DNA of 9,476 bases from Chloroflexia bacterium (GTDB lineage Bacteria; Chloroflexota; Chloroflexia; Thermomicrobiales; UBA6265), in assembly GCA_013698305.1 (NCBI GenBank), contig JACCVC010000088.1, positions 1 to 9,476 on the forward strand, given 5' to 3'. This document shows positions 6,092 through 9,476 of this stretch, in pieces; the first letter of the stretch is position 1, and each line of letters opens with the position of its first letter. A program made the position numbers and the translations under genes. Below the pieces are notes generated by a model, which had not been told where the DNA came from, ran no database searches, and saw nothing but the letters and a program-made list of their open reading frames with translations.

Positions 6092-6143
6092 GTTATTGAT
6101 CACCAGAGAAAACGTAGAGCGTATCCTTGTAGAAATCGAACGC

Positions 6144-7487
6144 ATGCCTGACCCCACGCCAATCAAACCCCCGAGTTCCGAACCGGGCTCTACCACCGAA
6201 TTTCCCCCTGCACGCCCCTCGTTCCCCGCCTTGCGCAAGGGTTTGATCGCGTTTGAATACCGGAACTACCGTCTGCTCTGGTTCGGCCAGTTGATCTCGG
6301 TCACCGGCACCTGGATGCAATCGCTCGCACAGGCCTGGCTTGTCTACGAAGTCCTCGGCGCGAGCGCCTTCCAGCTTGGCCTCGTGAACGTCCTGCAGTT
6401 TCTGCCGGTGCTGCTGTTCGGGATACCGTCCGGTATCATCGCCGACAGGTTTCCGAAACGCACGATCATGATGGTCACGCAATGCATCATGATGGGCCTG
6501 GCTGCGACGATGTCGGCGCTCGTCTTCACTGATGTCGTCGAGCTCTGGATGGTCTACGTGATCGCGACCATCTTCGGCATGGCCAACGCCGTCGACATGC
6601 CGACCCGGCAGGCATTCGTGTCGGACCTGGTGGGCAAGGACGCGATTATGAACGCGGTCGCGCTCAACTCGGCGCTGTTCAACACCGGGCGCATCGTCGG
6701 ACCCGCCATCGCCGGCATCCTGCTGGCGCTGTTCGGACCCGGCATGCTGTTCGGCATCAACGCCGTGAGTTATATCGCCGTCCTGGCCGGGCTGGCGATG
6801 ATCAGGATCGCCCCGGTCTTCAACGCGTCGACCGATTCGCCGATCCAGCGGTTGCGGGATGGCCTCTCCTATGTCCGATCCACGCCGAAGATCATGCGAA
6901 CGATCATTCTGGTGGGCACCGTCGGCACGTTCGGAATGAATTTCAACGTCTGGATTCCGGTGCTGGCGTCGGACTCCTTCAACGCCGGCTCCGATGCCTA
7001 CGGGCTGCTCTTCTCCGCCATGGGGGTGGGATCGCTGATCGGCGCGTTGTCGCTTGCCTTCTCCGGACGCGGGCCAAACCACACGCGAATGCTGGCCGGT
7101 GTCGCGGTCATGGGTGGCAGCGAGATCGCCCTGGCGTTGGTCGCCAACAGCGGCGCGGCGCTGGCCATGGGCGCAATCACGCTGGCGCTGATCGGCTTCT
7201 CGGTGAGCAATGCCATGTCTACCGCCAACACCACTGTGCAGACCACCTCCGACGACGGCCATCGCGGTCGCGTGATGGCCGTCTACATGACTGTCTTCGC
7301 CGGCTCGATCCCAATCGGCGCATTGATCTCCGGCTGGGTCACCGACCAGTACGGCGCGCCCACCTCGGTGGCGATGGGTGGCACAATAGTCCTGCTCATG
7401 GCCTTGGTGCAGTTCCGGGTGCCGCAGCGGGCACCGTCAACCAGTAGCCGAATCTCGCCATCCGCCGACGCCAGGGTCCACTCGTAG
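6144..7487 (+). CDS. MFS transporter, MFS_3/EntS-like exporter family
   Basis: This 447-residue inner-membrane protein is a proton-driven exporter-type permease. After a proline/serine-rich N-terminus (1-30), the segment FEYRNYRLLWFGQLISVTGT (37-56), followed by WMQSLAQAWLVYE, is the characteristic first helix and loop of the MFS_3 group, which includes enterobactin exporter EntS. The loop 2-3 signature GIIADRFPKR (97-106) is clear, and about 10-12 hydrophobic helices fill the rest. Related proteins export siderophores, macrolides or other small molecules; the cargo cannot be read from the sequence. I chose the ATG at 6144. An in-frame TTG at 6096 would place the start four bases after the operator-like repeat with no ribosome-binding site; the chosen start also has only a weak one. 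The upstream promoter and TetR-type repeat suggest repressor control. The metallopeptidase gene follows 43 bp later and may be co-transcribed. The gene ends in TAG. Confidence 0.9.
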   Translation: MPDPTPIKPPSSEPGSTTEFPPARPSFPALRKGLIAFEYRNYRLLWFGQLISVTGTWMQSLAQAWLVYEVLGASAFQLGLVNVLQFLPVLLFGIPSGIIADRFPKRTIMMVTQCIMMGLAATMSALVFTDVVELWMVYVIATIFGMANAVDMPTRQAFVSDLVGKDAIMNAVALNSALFNTGRIVGPAIAGILLALFGPGMLFGINAVSYIAVLAGLAMIRIAPVFNASTDSPIQRLRDGLSYVRSTPKIMRTIILVGTVGTFGMNFNVWIPVLASDSFNAGSDAYGLLFSAMGVGSLIGALSLAFSGRGPNHTRMLAGVAVMGGSEIALALVANSGAALAMGAITLALIGFSVSNAMSTANTTVQTTSDDGHRGRVMAVYMTVFAGSIPIGALISGWVTDQYGAPTSVAMGGTIVLLMALVQFRVPQRAPSTSSRISPSADARVHS

Positions 7488-7530
7488 GCACTGATCATCG
7501 CGGCGCTACACACGATTGTCTGGAGGTTCC

Positions 7531-8544
7531 ATGGGGCTTGGCCCGTTCGTCATAATCAGCCTGATCTACGCCGTGATCGGCATCCGGTCCGTCGTCAGAA
7601 CCATCAACTCCTGGGAGCAGGTCTGGGACCGCAAGTTCAGCCTGAAGGACCGCCAGATGGTCGACGAGGCCGCCTTTTTCGTGCTGGTGCCGGTGTCGGT
7701 GGCGCTTCACGAGCTCGGCCACGCCATCGCGATCTGGGTCTACGGCGGCGAGGTCGAGGGGTTCGGCTACTATGGCTTCGCGGGGTATGTCTCCTTCTTT
7801 CCGTTCGGGTTCACCGAGATCGAGCTCACCATGATCTCTGCCGCGGGTTCGATCGTCAACCTGTCGCTGTGCGCGATTGCACTCGGACTGGTCTTCCTGC
7901 GTCGCAATCCGTTCCGGGCGGCGATCAACGAGTTGTTAATCCAGTTTGCCATCATCAGCGGCGCCAACGCCTTCATCCTCTACCCGCTGCTGGACCTGGC
8001 GTCCAACATGAACGGCGACTGGCGTCAGATGTACACCTCCGACGTGCCGTGGCTGACCGGCATCATCGTCGCGGTGCAGGTCGGGGTGATCGCGTTCGGC
8101 TACTGGCTGTTCTCCAGCCCGAGGGTGAAGGCGCAAATGGCAGAACTGACCGACGTGCCGGTTGGCATGGAACGGGGGTTATTGGGAGGTGTCCGACCGG
8201 GAACCATCGACGTACAGACACTCAGCCCCCAGGAGCGAGTGCTGCGGGATGCCACCGAGCGGGTGCAGTCGGGCTGGTCGTCCAAAGTGGAGACAGGCCT
8301 GCAACGGTTCGACGGCGGCACGGCGATGACGGTCGGCTGGCAACGAAACAGCCAGACGTTCGCGATCGCGGTACGTACGTTCGCCAATGCTCGCACCGAT
8401 GTTGTTGCGCTCAACACCAACCCTGACGTACAGCACGCGCATCCGCATCTCATCCACGCGTGGCCAATGTTGCCGACCGCGGACGAGCTGACGATTGCCC
8501 TCAGGATCGCGATGGAATCGTTGGAGCAAACCGCGAGTTCGTAG
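7531..8544 (+). CDS. Multi-pass HELGH metallopeptidase (M50-like)
   Basis: This 337-residue membrane protein carries HELGH (60-64) inside a hydrophobic segment, the zinc-binding and catalytic signature of site-2-protease-type (M50) intramembrane peptidases. The helix segment AAGSIVNL (104-111) resembles the M50 GPxxN region. NAFILYPLLDL (146-156) could supply the third zinc ligand, D155, but lacks the usual LDG glycine. Roughly five membrane segments are visible (about 3-20, 48-70, 98-122, 135-155, 173-195). Residues about 200-337 form a soluble C-terminal domain with a histidine-rich HAHPHLIHAW stretch that I do not recognise; there is no PDZ domain. The ATG at 7531 has GGAGG four bases upstream. 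It follows the exporter by 43 bp on the same strand. The fold assignment is fairly firm; the substrate is unknown. Its stop codon lies in a palindromic repeat. Confidence 0.75.
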   Translation: MGLGPFVIISLIYAVIGIRSVVRTINSWEQVWDRKFSLKDRQMVDEAAFFVLVPVSVALHELGHAIAIWVYGGEVEGFGYYGFAGYVSFFPFGFTEIELTMISAAGSIVNLSLCAIALGLVFLRRNPFRAAINELLIQFAIISGANAFILYPLLDLASNMNGDWRQMYTSDVPWLTGIIVAVQVGVIAFGYWLFSSPRVKAQMAELTDVPVGMERGLLGGVRPGTIDVQTLSPQERVLRDATERVQSGWSSKVETGLQRFDGGTAMTVGWQRNSQTFAIAVRTFANARTDVVALNTNPDVQHAHPHLIHAWPMLPTADELTIALRIAMESLEQTASS

Positions 8545-8592
8545 GGGCCGAACCTGTTGACAGACCGGGCAGACACGGCGTCTGCTCCCTAC
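8541..8592. repeat. Palindromic element supplying stops of two convergent genes
   Basis: The element opens GTAGGGGC and closes GCTCCCTAC, so its ends are inverted copies of GTAGGG. The TAG at 8542-8544 is the stop of the M50-like gene, and the TAG read on the minus strand at 8591-8589 is the stop of the oxidoreductase gene. An inner perfect hairpin, GCAGAC/GTCTGC with a 5-base loop (8570-8585), could help end transcription from both sides, although no T-run follows. It shares TAGGGGCCGA and CCCTACGT with the element at 1207-1234 and looks like a longer or composite member of that family. Confidence 0.7.
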
Positions 8593-9476
8593 GTGTTCGC
8601 CGCCGTTGGCGGGGTCAAGACGTCGTTGACCATCTGGTAGGCCGCCCAGAAGACGGCCTCGGACATGGTCGGATACGGGTGAATCGTGGCGGCGATAGCA
8701 TCGACCGGTAGCCCCTGTTCCATCACCACCGCGATCTCCCCGATCAACTCCCCCGCTCCCGCGCCGAGCGCGTGCCCGCCGAGAATCTTCCGGTCCTGCC
8801 GATCGACGACGAGGCGGACCATGCCATGGCGCTCATCCATTGTCATAGCTCGCGGGAGATCAGCGAACGGCACGGTCGCCGTCACCACGTCATAGGCGCC
8901 GGCGCGAGCCTCATCCTCCGTCAACCCGACCCGGGCCAGCTCCGGATCGCAAAAGGTCACCCACGGCACCACCCGGTAGTCGCTCTTGACCGGAGGGCCG
9001 TCTTCCAGCAGGTTATGCTCGGCAATTCGTGCCTGGTAGTCTGCCACGTGCGTGAACGGGTAGATGCCAGTCACATCACCCACCGCGTACACCTGCGCGT
9101 TCGTGGTGCGCATCGTCGCGTCGACCACGATGCCGCGACCGCTCAACGCAATACCGGCGTCATCCAGCCCGAGCCGTTCGATGTTCGGCGCCCTCCCGGT
9201 CGCGATCAGGATCTCGTCGGCCTCGATCTCCACCTGCTCACCATCCGCTCGCTCGCCCATGACGACCTTGGCAGCGGCCCGGCGAGCGGCGCGCGTGATC
9301 CGGGTATTCGCCTCCCAGCGCACCCCTTCGCTCCGCAGCACCGTGAGCAACGCCTCGCTCAGCTCGGGATCCTCTCGCGGCAGGATAGTGCCCCGAGAGC
9401 CGATCAGCGTCACCTCCACTCGCAGCCGCGCCAGGATTTGCGCGAACTCGACGCCGACGATCCCACCGCCAATGAT
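8589..9476 (-). CDS. FAD/NAD(P)-dependent disulfide reductase family, C-terminal part
   Basis: The 295 C-terminal residues of a class I pyridine nucleotide-disulfide oxidoreductase are present; the frame runs off the right edge, so the FAD-binding N-terminus and any CxxxxC redox pair are missing. Visible parts are the dinucleotide fold IIGGGIVGVEFA (1-12), ATGRAPN (92-98), the FAD-contacting YAVGDV (130-135) and the dimerisation domain with HPYPTMSE (266-273), whose histidine and glutamate form the family's acid-base pair. The acidic residue that marks NADH preference after the second strand is replaced by GSRG, which hints at NADPH. HPYPT rather than HAHPT, and a C-terminus without the vicinal cysteines of mercuric reductase, suggest a MerA/RclA-like oxidoreductase rather than true mercuric reductase or dihydrolipoyl dehydrogenase. 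It converges on the M50-like gene, and its stop lies in a shared palindrome. Confidence 0.9.
   Translation of the reverse strand: MIGGGIVGVEFAQILARLRVEVTLIGSRGTILPREDPELSEALLTVLRSEGVRWEANTRITRAARRAAAKVVMGERADGEQVEIEADEILIATGRAPNIERLGLDDAGIALSGRGIVVDATMRTTNAQVYAVGDVTGIYPFTHVADYQARIAEHNLLEDGPPVKSDYRVVPWVTFCDPELARVGLTEDEARAGAYDVVTATVPFADLPRAMTMDERHGMVRLVVDRQDRKILGGHALGAGAGELIGEIAVVMEQGLPVDAIAATIHPYPTMSEAVFWAAYQMVNDVLTPPTAANT

Larger units (their letters stand above)
5857..6143. other. Divergent regulatory region, M28 side and exporter side
   Basis: No gene is assigned in this stretch between the minus-strand M28 transcript and the plus-strand exporter. It contains a ribosome-binding-like AAGGAG on the minus strand (5870-5865), a 10-bp long-range inverted repeat (5881-5890 and 5937-5946) enclosing a smaller stem, a plausible plus-strand promoter (6037-6065) and an inverted repeat resembling a TetR-family operator (6078-6091). 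A GATAAT at 5991-5996 has no matching -35 box. Confidence 0.5.

Noticed and set aside
6422..6437. 7-bp inverted repeat GATACCG/CGGTATC in the exporter gene
   Set aside because: Repeats of this size with short loops are expected a few times by chance in a window this long, and it encodes a conserved loop.
6093..7262. Long minus-strand frame of about 389 codons opposite the exporter
   Set aside because: Its product is dominated by His, Asp, Arg and Gln as expected for the antisense of a GC-rich membrane protein gene, and it covers a clear MFS gene.
7484..7510. GTAG...CTAC ends just after the exporter stop, as another copy of the stop-supplying palindrome
   Set aside because: Only four terminal bases pair; the interior shows no stem and no GTAGGG end.

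Overview
The window is a GC-rich bacterial chromosome segment. It holds seven confident protein-coding genes, one candidate small gene, and several palindromic elements between genes. I saw no tRNA, rRNA, CRISPR array, transposase or phage gene. The high GC content, GTG starts, the mannose, M28 peptidase and M50-like gene mix, and the small GTAGGG...CCCTAC palindromes between genes remind me of Chloroflexota (Thermomicrobia/Sphaerobacter-like bacteria). That placement is an inference from general resemblance and has not been checked.

Layout from left to right. Positions 1-234 carry no convincing gene but hold short repeats and small inverted repeats. Next, on the minus strand and read right to left, come a class I mannose-6-phosphate isomerase (manA, 2322-1231) and an ADP-ribosylglycohydrolase-family gene (1170-235), separated by a 60-bp gap containing a palindrome. 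Divergent from manA is mannose-1-phosphate guanylyltransferase (manC, 2429-3547). Together ManA and ManC carry out the first and last steps from fructose-6-phosphate to GDP-mannose; the phosphomannomutase in between is not in the window. A structured 165-bp gap follows. Then comes a membrane-anchored, outward-facing M28 zinc peptidase on the minus strand (5713-3713), possibly preceded by a 45-residue small gene.

A regulatory region (about 5857-6143) separates this from a plus-strand pair. The first is an MFS exporter (6144-7487) with a reasonable promoter and a TetR-type inverted repeat just downstream of its -10 box. The second is a multi-pass HELGH (M50-like) metallopeptidase (7531-8544). 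Converging on this pair from the right is the C-terminal part of a flavin disulfide-reductase family gene (mercuric reductase/dihydrolipoyl dehydrogenase-like), cut by the window edge at 9476.

The most unusual observation concerns gene ends. Palindromes ending in GTAGGG supply the TAG stop codons of three genes, all in the same reading phase (nCG TAG GG). One element (8541-8592) supplies the stops of two converging genes at once. Six of the seven confident genes end in TAG, each followed by G, which is unexpected for a GC-rich genome. No clearly novel defence or biosynthetic system is visible. The best leads are the stop-supplying repeats, the M50-like protein with an unrecognised C-terminal domain, the structured leader upstream of the M28 gene, and the operator upstream of the exporter.
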